A DNA stretch of 59,856 bases, taken from NCBI GenBank assembly GCA_025360645.1, contig JANYBT010000036.1:1-59856 (forward strand). The letters run 5' to 3'. The notes under the pieces were generated by a model. That model ran no database searches and was not told where the DNA came from. It saw only the letters and a program-made list of their open reading frames with translations. The stretch comes from Acidobacteriaceae bacterium. Its GTDB lineage: Bacteria; Acidobacteriota; Terriglobia; Terriglobales; Acidobacteriaceae. Positions 46,201 through 54,940 of this stretch are shown here, in pieces. The position numbers were made by a program, and so were the translations under genes. Position 1 is the first letter of the stretch, and each line of letters begins with the position of its first letter.

Positions 46201-46682
46201 CCCTTTTCGGCGATGGGCAAAGGATATTCAGAAGGGAAGCCGCCGCTGGTGGAAACGCTGAACAGGTTGTCATTGCCGCGGGAATAGCCGACGCGGGGAG
46301 AGAGAAAAAGAACGCGCTGCGAGTCGGGAGTCCAGCCGACGACGACATCGTCGCCGGGATGGTAGGTGAGGCGGCGGGGCTGGCCACCGGCGGCGGGAAT
46401 CAGGTAGACGTCGCGGTTGCCTGCATAGTTAGCAGTGTAGGCGATCCAGGAACCATCGGGCGAGAACACCGGACCGGCGGTGGCCTGGGCGGCGACGGTC
46501 AAGCGTGTAGCCTCGCCACCATCGCGAGAGACGGTCCAGATGTCGCCGCCGTAGAGGAACGCAATCCGGGTCGGGCTAAGCGATGGATTGCGCAGAAGCA
46601 AAGGGGCCTGCGCCGTTGCGGACAACGAAAGAGAGAAGATGGCTATGGCGAGGAGACTTAACGAGAACATCAGCTTGCGCAT
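43281..46682 (-). CDS. Tricorn-like S41 protease, secreted
   Basis: A 1133-residue protease with signal peptide MRKLMFSLSLLAIAIFSLSL. It carries an N-terminal PD40/WD40 propeller (residues about 30-330), a second propeller (about 330-560), a charged linker (DADQNPNKKKGK), a tricorn C1-like region, a PDZ-like domain (about 810-890) and the C-terminal S41 catalytic domain. The nucleophile Ser is in INEMAGSGGDAMPWYF, and the conserved ERFNGGGDLADYV region lies before it. It would degrade peptides in the periplasm. The length and domain order match bacterial tricorn homologues. Confidence 0.92.
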   Translation of the reverse strand: MRKLMFSLSLLAIAIFSLSLSATAQAPLLLRNPSLSPTRIAFLYGGDIWTVSRDGGEATRLTVAAQATAGPVFSPDGSWIAYTANYAGNRDVYLIPAAGGQPRRLTYHPGDDVVVGWTPDSQRVLFLSPRVGYSRGNDNLFSVSTSGGFPSEYPLPIAEKGSLSPDASHLAYVPHIQWQRAWKRYRGGQTTPIWIADLKDSSVESIPRQNSNDFNPLWVGDKIYFLSDRDGPKSLYVYDTAAKTVSPLFKNTGFDFKSASAGPGGIVIEQFGALLFFDYATQQLKTIPVHMAGDLPEVRPQFVNVDPKQIATFHLSPAGVRAVLESWGEIFTAPTDKGDIRNLTHSPAVADRDPAWSPDGKRIAYFSDEPGEYELQIRPQDGQGEVKHWSLGKSPSFFYDPVWSPDGGKICYSDKRLNLWMIDVATGKITLLDTDRFDTPQRDMQAAWSPDSHWIAYLKQLPSHLHAVMAYSVEQAHTFQLTDGLSDTQFPQFDKNGKYLYFTASTDVGLGSSWLDMSSFDHPVSRNVYVAVLSKDLPSPLAPESDEEKIKEAAKAEAQKDADQNPNKKKGKLSVVELAGPIKSDKDESDHKPGKTDDATPEKVVVQIDLDGFGQRILALPIPARNYLNLRTGKSGVLFLGEGPLVLRVNDDNPTQTIYKFDLSKRKADKFIDEANGFDLSFDGSKLIYRKDKDFIVAGTDEPPSAGGKPKPGEGPLKLDAMQVYVEPRAMWRQMFHETWRIERDFLYDKNAHGLNLEKAARLYEPYLDNLGSRDEFTYLLEEALGEISLGHVFVGGGYRPEIKEVGVGLLGADYSLENGRYRFTKIFNGENWNPQAQAPLTQPGVNVKPGEYLFAVNGRDLTANDEIYRFFEGTAGKQTVLKVGPTPDVKKARDVTVVTIPNETALRHLDWVEGNRRKVEQLSHGRLAYVYLPNTAGDGFTNFNRYFFAQVGKEGAVIDERFNGGGDLADYVIDYLKRPLNSLITARDGEDQSSPGAAIYGPKAMIINEMAGSGGDAMPWYFRKAQLGPLVGKKTWGGLVGIYGYPSLIDGGGVTAPRVALYGLTGEWEVEGKGIAPDVDVELDPAQVRLGHDPQLERTVQILMDELANHPLRKYERPTYPNYHAKDALGGK

Positions 46683-46761
46683 TCGGATACTCCTAAATTG
46701 ACCGCAGAATCTTTACATGCTGGGAACCGCGAGGTCAACGAAACCGCAGGGTTGCGACGGG

Positions 46762-47919
46762 CTAGCTCACCTTTACCAGTAAGCAAGTCAAATCATCATG
46801 CTGGGGGGCATTGCCTACGAAGGCGTCCACCGCATCCACCATGCGCTGCAAGAGTTGTGCGGGAGAGAGGGCGACGCCGGCTTCAATCACGGCCGCCTGG
46901 CGGGCCTCGCCATACTCTTCGCCGCTGGTGGATTCCGCCTCCACCATGCCGTCGGTGAAGATGATCAGCCAATCGCCGGCGGCGAGGGTAACGGTTCCGG
47001 CCTGATAGACAGCGTTGGGCATGATGCCGAGGGGGAGACCGCCGGCTTCGAGACGTTGAACGGCGCCGTTGCTGCGCCGCAGGATGGGAGCGTTGTGCCC
47101 GGAGTTGATGTAGGTGAGAGTGCGGGTCGCGGTGTCGAGTTCGCCGAGAAACGCGGTGGTAAATCGCAGGCCACCCTGGCTGTTGGTGCAGGCATAGCGG
47201 TTCATGCCCGCGACCAGTTCCGGGAGCGAACAGCGGGTATCGGAGAGAGTGCGCAGGCTGGCCTGGAAAGTCGCCATCAACATCGCGGCGGGAATGCTCT
47301 TGCCGGCGACGTCGGCGATGGCCAGCAGCACATTGCGTTCGCCTTCTAGGGGAGCGGGGCGGGGAAAGACGTCATAGTAATCGCCGGCGACGGTGTTGGC
47401 GGCGCGGGTGAGATAGGCGATGGCGAAACCGGGGATCTGCGGCGGGGCGCCGGGCAAGAGCCACTGCTGAATGTCGCGGGCAATTTCCAGGTCGCGCTTC
47501 ATCACCACGCGGTCGGCGATTTCCAGCATGAGCAGAACAAACAACAGGAGGCCGCCGAAAAAGCGGAAGTCGAACTCAACGATGTGGATTTGTCCGGTGC
47601 GGCTGGAAAAGGTGAATCCCCCGCCTGGGAAGAAGAGCATCACCAGACCCAGCAACAGCAAGACGCGGCGTGCGGGACTGAGCTTATCGAGAATCGCCCA
47701 GAACAATTTCTTGGCGGTGTGCCAGAAGTACTGCCTGCGGGATTCCCCGGTGCGATCGTCAATGCCGCTGAAATAGAGACGGTAGCTGGAGCGTGCATCC
47801 CGCTCGAACTGCGACCAGAGCTGGTTGACTTCCAGCCCATCGCTGACCCGCTGCCAGAATCGGCGGAGGGAGGTCTTGAGATCTGTCTTGTGGACTCGGG
47901 GTTGGAAAAAGGTGGGCAT
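46762..47919 (-). CDS. PP2C/SpoIIE-family serine phosphatase, membrane-linked
   Basis: A 385-residue protein. The N-terminal soluble stretch is followed by two hydrophobic segments (RRVLLLLGLVMLFFPGGGF and FFGGLLLFVLLMLEIADRV) and a short signalling helix. The SpoIIE/RsbU phosphatase domain (about 160-385) keeps the metal Asp residues in GDYYDVFPR, IADVAGKSIPAAMLMA, FTDGMVEAES and HDDLTCLLVKV. Such enzymes dephosphorylate STAS antagonists and activate sigma factor release. It sits 31 bases downstream of a larger paralogue with the same domain. Confidence 0.9.
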   Translation of the reverse strand: MPTFFQPRVHKTDLKTSLRRFWQRVSDGLEVNQLWSQFERDARSSYRLYFSGIDDRTGESRRQYFWHTAKKLFWAILDKLSPARRVLLLLGLVMLFFPGGGFTFSSRTGQIHIVEFDFRFFGGLLLFVLLMLEIADRVVMKRDLEIARDIQQWLLPGAPPQIPGFAIAYLTRAANTVAGDYYDVFPRPAPLEGERNVLLAIADVAGKSIPAAMLMATFQASLRTLSDTRCSLPELVAGMNRYACTNSQGGLRFTTAFLGELDTATRTLTYINSGHNAPILRRSNGAVQRLEAGGLPLGIMPNAVYQAGTVTLAAGDWLIIFTDGMVEAESTSGEEYGEARQAAVIEAGVALSPAQLLQRMVDAVDAFVGNAPQHDDLTCLLVKVS

Positions 47920-47950
47920 AGGAAGACTTACCGCGTTGGGCGGCGTGGGC

Positions 47951-50578
47951 TCATCGAACCCGCAAGACGATCAGCGTCATATCGTCGTGCTGCTTGGCGC
48001 CATTCACAAAAGCGTCTGCGTCGAGCATCACGCGCTGGATGATGTCGGCAGAAGGGAAATTGGAACAAAGCTGAACGCTTTCTATCATAGCCGCTTCGCC
48101 CCATTCGTCGTCGTCGGGATTCATGGCTTCGCTAATGCCGTCGGTAAAGCCCACCAGAATGTCGCCGGAGGCAAGGGTAACGGAACCTTGCTCGTAAGCG
48201 GCGTCTTCAATCAGGCCGACGACGGTGCCGCCGGATTCCAAGTGGGTGACGCTCCAGGCGGGCTGAGAGTGGGCGGGGCGGGCAGGCAGAGCACGGAGCA
48301 GCAGGGGCGGATTGTGGCCGGCATTCACGTAGGAGAGCTGCTGGTTTGCCGGATTGTATTGGGCGTAAAAGAAAGTCGCATAGCGATTGGAAGACGAGGC
48401 CTCATAGACCAAGCGGTTGACGTTGCTCATCAGGCCCGCGAGATTGTCCGGGGCGCGGGTAGCCTCGCCGCGCAGAGAAGCTTGGAGCGAAGCCATCATG
48501 AGGGCGGCGGCGATGCCTTTTCCGGAAACGTCGCCGATGGCCAGGCCGAGTTGGCCGGCGGGCAAAGCGAGGAAGTCGTAGTAGTCGCCGCCGACTCCAA
48601 GAGCGGGACGGCAGGCCCCGGCAAATTCCACGCCGGCGATGGGAGGGAGTTTCTGCGGGAACAACCGCTCCTGAACTTCGCGGGCAATTTCGACTTCGGC
48701 ATTGAGGCGCTCGCGGTGGGCCACCTCCACGGCGATGGTCTTCATCAACTGGGCGTTTTCCAAGGCGAGGCCGGTTTGTACAGCGACTGATTTCAGCAAG
48801 CGGACATCGGTGCTGGAGTAGGGTTCCTGGGAGAGCTTTTGTCCCAGGCTGATGAAGCCGAGGAGTTGGCCGCGAGCGTTGAGGGGCAGCAGAAGCTCGG
48901 ATTGGAGCTGCGCGACCCGACGGCGGTCATCGTTGCTGATGCCGGGTTCGCGGTTGATCCAGGAATCCTGGTCGTCGAGATAAACCCGTGCGGGTTCCGG
49001 CTCGGTGGCAAGCAGTCTCATGGCCGGGCTGGCGCTGGGGAAACTGACATTGGGAATGGAAGCAAAGCCGGTGGCAAAGGCGGGCTGGAAAGTACCGTCC
49101 GCGCTCAACAAGACCGCGACTCGTGGCACGTGGAGGGTCTGGGAAAGGCGCTCGGCGACCAGTTGAATCAGAGGCCGGGGCTCGATCATGCTGCGCACCT
49201 GATCGCTCAAATCGCTGAGCACCCGGTCGGTATCGTAGGCCTCGCGGAAAAAGCGGCGGTCGGTCCAGTCGCGGAGGCGGTCGCCAAAGCGGCGGATCAG
49301 GAGAACGGCGGCGATCGCGGCGGCGGCGGCGATGGCTTTCTCCGCTTTGGTGGCCGCGCTTCCGTTGTTGATGGAGAGCCCAGCGGCGACCACCACGCCG
49401 ACCGCGAGCACCTGCAGGACGCGGATGCCGTTGCGCGCGAGAGCGTATTGCAACCCTTGCCGGACTGCCACGCGAACATCCATGGCGCGCTGCACCACAA
49501 TGGCGTAGGCAAGAACCAGGGGGAACAGAGCGAGCAGAGAGAGGGCGGCGATGACCACCCACTGGGGAAACAGATCCAACGCCGGGAGTTTGCGGACGCT
49601 GGAAGCCAAGGTCACGATCAGGGCGGGGGTAAACGCCACTGTGGAGCCCCAGTAGATCAAGCGGATGCGTCGCCTGGCATCGGTGGAAAAGAGGTTAAGT
49701 TTGGCTCCCATGGCGGCGAAGAAACTTCCCACGATCGCATAGCTGAGGATCTGCGCCACGCCATTGAAGCGGAGCATGGTGTTTTCAAGGGACTCCACGG
49801 CCGCGTAATTGTTGAGGGCGCCCATAGCCACCACGATGTCGGCGACGCTGCTGAGTGTGATTGGCATCACTCCCACCCAGAACATGATGTTCCAGATTCG
49901 GCGGAGCCCGCTCTCCGGGGGAAAGGGTTCGGGAAAATAGTATCCGAACAGAAACATGGAGAGCGGAAACAATGCCTGGAGCACAGTGTGGTAGAGCGTG
50001 GCCACTTCGCGGATTCCCGGCCCCCAGCGCTCAATGCCATAGATCTCCAGGACATGGGGAAAGGTGAGCATTACCAGCAGGAGGATCCAAGCCAGGCGAT
50101 CGCTGGGCCGGGCCAACACCGCCCAGATTCCCAGCAGCAGACAAACGATGGGCACGGCGATATGGAGAAGCAGTTCGAGCGCCAGCCCTTGCCACTGGCG
50201 ACGCTTGGGGGTGGCATGAAGAAGCACTGTGTACTCGCCCTGCCCGGCACCGGCCGAGCGCAGAGTGACGGAGAGCGTTTGGCCGGGGTGGGTACGGGTC
50301 ACTTCTTCGCCCAGGACGGCAGTGCCGGTGTAGGGGCGCCCGTTAATTGTCAGGATGGTGTCGCCCGGATGGATGCCCGCCGCTACGGCTTCAGGGGACG
50401 CGATCAAGTGGCCGCCATTGGCGGTTTGGGGCTCGAAGAAAGGCAGAGAAACCTGGAAGTCGCGCATCACTTCGGCGATCAGTAAGGCTTGATAGAGAAC
50501 GGCCACCGCGAATAGCAGTGCCGCCAGCAGGTAACGAGTTGTGAGATTCTTTCGGATCACCAGCGGCGTCGCCCTCAA
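47951..50578 (-). CDS. Multidomain sensor phosphatase: PDZ, 7-helix membrane domain, GAF, PP2C/SpoIIE
   Basis: An 875-residue sensor. After an N-terminal helix comes a PDZ-like domain (IHPGDTILTINGRPYTG, residues 65-120), then about eight helices (130-430), then a GAF domain (about 465-620; LIQLVAERLSQTLHVPRVAV and VAVQTGLALENAQLM). A linker helix (AEVEIAREVQERLFPQKLP) leads to a complete SpoIIE phosphatase domain (GDYYDFLALPAGQ, GDVSGKGIAAALMM, FTDGISEAMNPDD, HDDMTLIVLRV). An external or membrane cue would be converted into dephosphorylation of a STAS protein. Which STAS protein is the target cannot be seen; a candidate is at 3.4 kb. Confidence 0.9.
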   Translation of the reverse strand: MRATPLVIRKNLTTRYLLAALLFAVAVLYQALLIAEVMRDFQVSLPFFEPQTANGGHLIASPEAVAAGIHPGDTILTINGRPYTGTAVLGEEVTRTHPGQTLSVTLRSAGAGQGEYTVLLHATPKRRQWQGLALELLLHIAVPIVCLLLGIWAVLARPSDRLAWILLLVMLTFPHVLEIYGIERWGPGIREVATLYHTVLQALFPLSMFLFGYYFPEPFPPESGLRRIWNIMFWVGVMPITLSSVADIVVAMGALNNYAAVESLENTMLRFNGVAQILSYAIVGSFFAAMGAKLNLFSTDARRRIRLIYWGSTVAFTPALIVTLASSVRKLPALDLFPQWVVIAALSLLALFPLVLAYAIVVQRAMDVRVAVRQGLQYALARNGIRVLQVLAVGVVVAAGLSINNGSAATKAEKAIAAAAAIAAVLLIRRFGDRLRDWTDRRFFREAYDTDRVLSDLSDQVRSMIEPRPLIQLVAERLSQTLHVPRVAVLLSADGTFQPAFATGFASIPNVSFPSASPAMRLLATEPEPARVYLDDQDSWINREPGISNDDRRRVAQLQSELLLPLNARGQLLGFISLGQKLSQEPYSSTDVRLLKSVAVQTGLALENAQLMKTIAVEVAHRERLNAEVEIAREVQERLFPQKLPPIAGVEFAGACRPALGVGGDYYDFLALPAGQLGLAIGDVSGKGIAAALMMASLQASLRGEATRAPDNLAGLMSNVNRLVYEASSSNRYATFFYAQYNPANQQLSYVNAGHNPPLLLRALPARPAHSQPAWSVTHLESGGTVVGLIEDAAYEQGSVTLASGDILVGFTDGISEAMNPDDDEWGEAAMIESVQLCSNFPSADIIQRVMLDADAFVNGAKQHDDMTLIVLRVR

Positions 50579-50624
50579 CGGCGAAGGACGATTGTAAATG
50601 GAGCGACGGATTGCAGGAACCGGG

Positions 50625-51638
50625 TCACCCGAACAGTGTCAGTTGCGCCGCAAGAGGCGGATGTGTGCGCAGGCTGGCATGGAGGTTCTCGGCGGGGATG
50701 CCGTGTTTCCTGCGCAGGCTGGTCATCAGCAGGGCGATGCGCTTGCCATAGGCGGGGCTGAGAAAGGCGCGGTCGCCGAAGCGTTCGCGATAACTGTCGA
50801 CCAGGTGAGGGAAGTGTTCTTGCAGAAAGGGCAGGAAGACGGCCGCTGAACAGGGTTTGAGAAACAGCGGATTAGCGGCGACGTAACGGGCGCTGGCGGC
50901 GGCTGCGGCTTCGACCACAGACTCCAAATTCTTATGACTGTCGGTGATCCCGGGCATCACTGGACAACACAAGACGCCGCTGGCGACGCCGGCAAGATTC
51001 AGTTGGCGGACCGTTTCCATGCGCAAGTCGGGCCGGGGCGCGCGAGGTTCGAGGATGCGGGCCAAGTCGGCATCCATGGTGGTGATGGTCAGGTTGACGA
51101 AGATGCGGTTGCGCCGGCCAATCTCGCGCAGCAGTTCGACGTCGCGCACGACCAGGTTGGACTTGGTGACGATCCCCAACTCGAGACCCTGGTGGCGCGC
51201 CAGTTCTTCCAGGATGGCGCGCGTGACTTCATAACGGCGTTCGGCGGGCTGGTAGGGGTCGGTGGCGGTGCCGATGGCGATTTCCTCGCCCGGTTTCACC
51301 TTGCGCAGTTCACGCCGCAGCAGCTCGGCGGTGTGCTGCTTGACGAAAATCTTGCGCTCGAAGTCGGCTGGATCGCGCAGCTCCATGAACTCGTGGGTAT
51401 AACGGGCGTAACAGTATTTACAGGCGAACTCGCAGCCGCGATAGGGATTGATAGCCCAGGCGAAGGGGAGGCCGCGGCGACTGGCGCAGCGGTTGAGCAA
51501 GGAACGGGACTCGAGGTCGAAGTATTCGACGTCATGACCCTCGCGCAGAGACTCCCCCTGCGCGGCCAGCCGGGCGATGCCGGTGAGGCCGGACAGGGGA
51601 GAGGAGGGGAGAATTGGCAACCACGAAGTATTCGCCAT
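50625..51638 (-). CDS. Radical SAM protein, SPL/Rv2578c-like (PA0069 family)
   Basis: A 337-residue radical SAM enzyme. The cluster motif is CEFACKYCYARY (CxxxCxxC), preceded by SRRGLPFAWAINPYRG, the signature of the PA0069-like family related to spore photoproduct lyase. IGTATDPYQPAERRYEVTR is also typical. Substrate unknown. The upstream gap has no ribosome site of note except near ATG 51638. Confidence 0.88.
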   Translation of the reverse strand: MANTSWLPILPSSPLSGLTGIARLAAQGESLREGHDVEYFDLESRSLLNRCASRRGLPFAWAINPYRGCEFACKYCYARYTHEFMELRDPADFERKIFVKQHTAELLRRELRKVKPGEEIAIGTATDPYQPAERRYEVTRAILEELARHQGLELGIVTKSNLVVRDVELLREIGRRNRIFVNLTITTMDADLARILEPRAPRPDLRMETVRQLNLAGVASGVLCCPVMPGITDSHKNLESVVEAAAAASARYVAANPLFLKPCSAAVFLPFLQEHFPHLVDSYRERFGDRAFLSPAYGKRIALLMTSLRRKHGIPAENLHASLRTHPPLAAQLTLFG

Positions 51639-51705
51639 TTGTTCGCCTATGATAGCATGAACACAGCGAGGGTCAAGAGTTAAGTTAGGGCTCTCTGCGG
51701 CGCTC

Positions 51706-53172
51706 TTACTGCGGCGGCGGTGGCACTTCCTGCGGCTTGCCGCCGGGCGGAGGCGGAATGGTGATGTCCACCCTGGTGACCGGGCCGAGGGAGTCCAGCG
51801 GTTTGTCGAACTCGGCTGGGTTGCCGACGATCAGCACGGCTAGCTGGTCGCGGTGGAGGTACTTGGCGGCGATGCGGGCCACGTCGGCGGTGGTCACTTT
51901 CTCAATGCCAGTGCGATACTTCTCCAGAAAATCCGCGGGGTAGCCGTAGAACTCGTAATTCATTCGTTCGGCCAGCACCTTGTCGGGCGAATCGAAGTTA
52001 AAGATGAACGAGTTCAGAATGGTGTCTTTGGAGCGGGCGATTTCCTCATCCGTGATGGGATTCTTTTGCAGGCCGTCAATGTCTTCAAAGAGGGCCTGAA
52101 TGGATTCGATGGTGCTCTGGCTCTTGGTACCCATGGAAAATCGGACGACGCCGGGATGGTCGAAAGAAGTGCCGATGCTGCCGCCGACCGAGTAGGCCAG
52201 GCCGCGTTTAGTGCGGATGTCCTGAATCAGTCGCGACGAGAAGCCGCCGCCCATGGCATCGTTAAAAACTTCGATGGCGTAGTAGTCGGGATTGTCGCGA
52301 CGTGTGCCCAGTTCCACCATGCGGATATTGCTCTGGTTTACATCTCCCTTGGCGACAAGATAGTAGCCGGGCTTGGCAGGCTGAAACTCGATGGCGGGCG
52401 GCTTGGCTCCGGGGCCCTTTTGCCAGGAGGCGAAAGCCTGCCGGAGCTTGGCTTCCATGGCAGTGGGATCGAAGTCGCCACTCACGCCCACGATCATGTT
52501 GTTGGGATGGACGTAGGACTTGTACCAGGCCAGCAGGTCTTCGCGGGTGACGGCCCCGATGGTGGCGTACTCGGCGCTGCGGGCATAAGGATTGGCGGCG
52601 CCATAGGCCAGTTTGGCGGCTTCGCGGCCTGCAATCTGGCCGGGATCATCGTTGCGGCGGGAGATGGCATCGGCGTATTCATCCAGGGCCAAGTCGATCT
52701 TGTCCTGACGGAACTCGGGCTCGCGCAGAAGTGCGACCACCAATTTGAATACATCGTCGAAGTCGGGCTTCAGGCAAGACCAGCTAATTTCGGTCGAGTC
52801 GGTTAAGCTACCGGTTTCCAGTTTGGCGGCACGAGCTTCAAGGAAATCATCCATCTGGTCGCCGGTTTGGGATTTCACCCCGCCGGTGCGCCAGGTGTTG
52901 CCGTAGAGGTTGACCAGCCCGATTTTGGCCGCAGGTTCGTCGCGCCAGCCCCCGCGAATCCGGATGGAGCCATCAATCAGCGGCAGCTCGTGGTCCTCCT
53001 GCAGAAAAACCACCATGCCGTTGGGGAACTCCACGCGCTTGGGTTGCTGCGGTTGGAAGGCATGGAGTGGCGGGATGGGTATCTTCGACCACTCGGTGGA
53101 CTGGGCGGGCGAGAGCGAGACCAGCGTCAGCAGAGCGAAGGCGAGGAATGCGATGCGCCGGATGGTGTTCAT
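51706..53172 (-). CDS. M16-family peptidase-like protein without the zinc motif
   Basis: A 488-residue protein with signal peptide MNTIRRIAFLAFALLTLVSL. It shows the M16 fold (VEFPNGMVVFLQEDHELPLI, RGLAYSVGGSIGTSFDHPGV). At the place of the HxxEH zinc motif the sequence reads GLVNLYGNTW, so it is not catalytic. In bacteria such subunits pair with an active M16 peptidase, as in PqqF/Ymx-type or mitochondrial processing heterodimers. Its ATG overlaps the stop of the active partner (ATGA), so they are made in equal amounts. A Pro-rich tail (PPPGGKPQEVPPPP) ends the protein. Confidence 0.9.
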   Translation of the reverse strand: MNTIRRIAFLAFALLTLVSLSPAQSTEWSKIPIPPLHAFQPQQPKRVEFPNGMVVFLQEDHELPLIDGSIRIRGGWRDEPAAKIGLVNLYGNTWRTGGVKSQTGDQMDDFLEARAAKLETGSLTDSTEISWSCLKPDFDDVFKLVVALLREPEFRQDKIDLALDEYADAISRRNDDPGQIAGREAAKLAYGAANPYARSAEYATIGAVTREDLLAWYKSYVHPNNMIVGVSGDFDPTAMEAKLRQAFASWQKGPGAKPPAIEFQPAKPGYYLVAKGDVNQSNIRMVELGTRRDNPDYYAIEVFNDAMGGGFSSRLIQDIRTKRGLAYSVGGSIGTSFDHPGVVRFSMGTKSQSTIESIQALFEDIDGLQKNPITDEEIARSKDTILNSFIFNFDSPDKVLAERMNYEFYGYPADFLEKYRTGIEKVTTADVARIAAKYLHRDQLAVLIVGNPAEFDKPLDSLGPVTRVDITIPPPPGGKPQEVPPPPQ

Positions 53173-54686
53173 TGCGCACCTCCCGGAACCGCTGCCGCTT
53201 GTTTGAGGTTTTCGTTGATGCCCACGGTGCGGTTGTTCTCCTGAAAGGTCTGATTGGCAACGCGCCGGATATTGGCTTTGGTCACCCGGTCAATTTTGTC
53301 GACGGAGCGGAACAATTCGCGCCAGTCGCCGAAGCGGGACTGGTAGATGGCCAACTGAGTGGCGAGCCCGGAATTGTCGGCGAGGCCGCGAATCAGGTCG
53401 GCCTTAGCGCGGGTCTTGATCATCTTGAGTTCCTCATCGCTGATGTCTTCCTTCTTTACGCGCTCGATTTCAGCGTGGATGGCTGCGCCCATTTCCGCCG
53501 GGGTGTGGCCGGGCAGGGGCACCGCGTAGAAGGCGAAGAGGTGGGGATACTTGGTTCCGGGAAATCCCGAGAACCCGGCCGACGCTGCGGCGATTTTCTT
53601 GTCGCGCACCAGGGCGCGATAGAGACGCGAAGTTCGTCCATTGGACATAAGGTCGGCAATAGCGTCATACACCGCATCGTCGGCAGAACGGTAGTCGGGC
53701 CGATGGTAACCTTCGATGTAAAAGGGCTGCGCGGATTGGCGAAGAGTGACGGTGCGCTCCGACCCCTGCGGAGGTTCGGTGGTGGTGCGGTCGTCGGGCC
53801 GGGGTCGGGCCGGCAGCCGGGCGAAGTACTTTTCGACCATCGGCATCGCCTCGGCGGCCTTCACGTCTCCGACCACGGCCACCACCAGGTTGGCTGGGAT
53901 GTAGTAGTGGTTGAAGAAGTTCTGCGCATCGGTGGCGGAAAACGAATTGAGGTCGGACATCCAGCCGATAGTAGGCCGATGGTAGGGATGCGCCTGGAAG
54001 GAGGCGGTGATGAACTGCTCCACCAATTTTCCAATGGGGTTGCTGTCGGTGCGCAGGCGGCGTTCTTCAATCACCACATTGCGCTCTTTGTAGAACTCGC
54101 GCATCACCGGATGCTGAAAGCGCTCCGACTCCATGTAAGCCCAGAGCTCCAGGCGGTTGGAGGGAAAAGAATAAAAATAGTCGGTCTGGTCGTCGCTGGT
54201 GCTGGCGTTCATGCCTTCGCCGCCTTGCCGTTCCACGATCTCGCTGAACTCGTTGGGCTTCACGTAGCGGTCGGCGTCAGCGATGGAGTCTTTCCAGGCT
54301 TTCTCCAAGTCTTTGAGTTTCTGGTCGTCGCGGCCCACCGTCCGGTCGCGCTCGGCAAGGAAAGCGCTGTAGTCGGTCTCGACTTTGGCAAGCGCGGCTT
54401 TTTCTTCAGCAAAATTCTTCGAACCAATCTTGTCGGTGCCCTTGAAAGCCATGTGCTCAAACATGTGAGCCAGGCCGGTCTTGCCCATGGGGTCCTGCGC
54501 CGAACCGACGTCCACCAGGGTAAAGAACGAAAACACGGGGGCTTCGGGGCGCTCACAGATGATAATGGTCAAGCCATTGTCGAGCTTTTTGACCGTGGTG
54601 CGTTTTTCGAATGAGGCGAGGTCTTGGGCGCCAGCCAGGAGAGAGAAGAAAAGCAGAATCGGAACCAGGGAAAACCGGGATTTCAT
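53169..54686 (-). CDS. M16-family zinc metalloprotease, active subunit
   Basis: A 505-residue secreted peptidase with signal peptide MKSRFSLVPILLFFSLLAGA. The zinc site is intact: GLAHMFEHMAFKGTD (HxxEH) with the downstream Glu in FYKERNVVIEERR. A lysine/aspartate-rich coiled insert (residues about 95-140; SAFLAERDRTVGRDDQKLK) follows the zinc site, as in several bacterial pitrilysin homologues. It is the first gene of the M16 pair. ATG 54686 gives the signal peptide; the open extension to 54779 does not. Confidence 0.92.
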   Translation of the reverse strand: MKSRFSLVPILLFFSLLAGAQDLASFEKRTTVKKLDNGLTIIICERPEAPVFSFFTLVDVGSAQDPMGKTGLAHMFEHMAFKGTDKIGSKNFAEEKAALAKVETDYSAFLAERDRTVGRDDQKLKDLEKAWKDSIADADRYVKPNEFSEIVERQGGEGMNASTSDDQTDYFYSFPSNRLELWAYMESERFQHPVMREFYKERNVVIEERRLRTDSNPIGKLVEQFITASFQAHPYHRPTIGWMSDLNSFSATDAQNFFNHYYIPANLVVAVVGDVKAAEAMPMVEKYFARLPARPRPDDRTTTEPPQGSERTVTLRQSAQPFYIEGYHRPDYRSADDAVYDAIADLMSNGRTSRLYRALVRDKKIAAASAGFSGFPGTKYPHLFAFYAVPLPGHTPAEMGAAIHAEIERVKKEDISDEELKMIKTRAKADLIRGLADNSGLATQLAIYQSRFGDWRELFRSVDKIDRVTKANIRRVANQTFQENNRTVGINENLKQAAAVPGGAQ

Positions 54687-54772
54687 GCAACCTCCGTGCT
54701 CGATTAGACGCGCGAGCGGGAAGTTCGAAAGTAAGCGGGGGTGGGGGAGATTGTCAAACGGGGCGCGGATGA

Positions 54773-54862
54773 AAGGCAAGGGCGTTCACCTCCAGGGGGC
54801 ACAGGGTACACAGGGTAGGGCGAAGGCTTTCACCACAGGGGCATAGGGTACGCAGGGTAGGG
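54773..54862. repeat. Second copy of the dispersed intergenic repeat, inverted
   Basis: Two tandem units of about 42-45 bases (CACAGGGTACACAGGGTAGG and GCATAGGGTACGCAGGGTAG, each followed by GCGAAGGCTT or GCAAAGGCTT). The reverse complement, including GTGCCCCCTGGAGGTGAACGCC, matches the repeat at 32320-32438. It lies in the divergent promoter region between the M16 and LigD-polymerase genes. Confidence 0.75.
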
Positions 54863-54940
54863 CAAAGGCTTAAGGACTCGTTTTATACTGGAGCCTTTCA
54901 ATACCAAGGCCGCTTAGGTTCTTACGAGGCACGCGCAGAC

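Noticed and set aside
48839-50485. 548-codon plus-strand frame opposite the sensor phosphatase
   Set aside because: Low-complexity Gly/His/Glu composition and full overlap with a gene having GAF and SpoIIE motifs mark it as a shadow.
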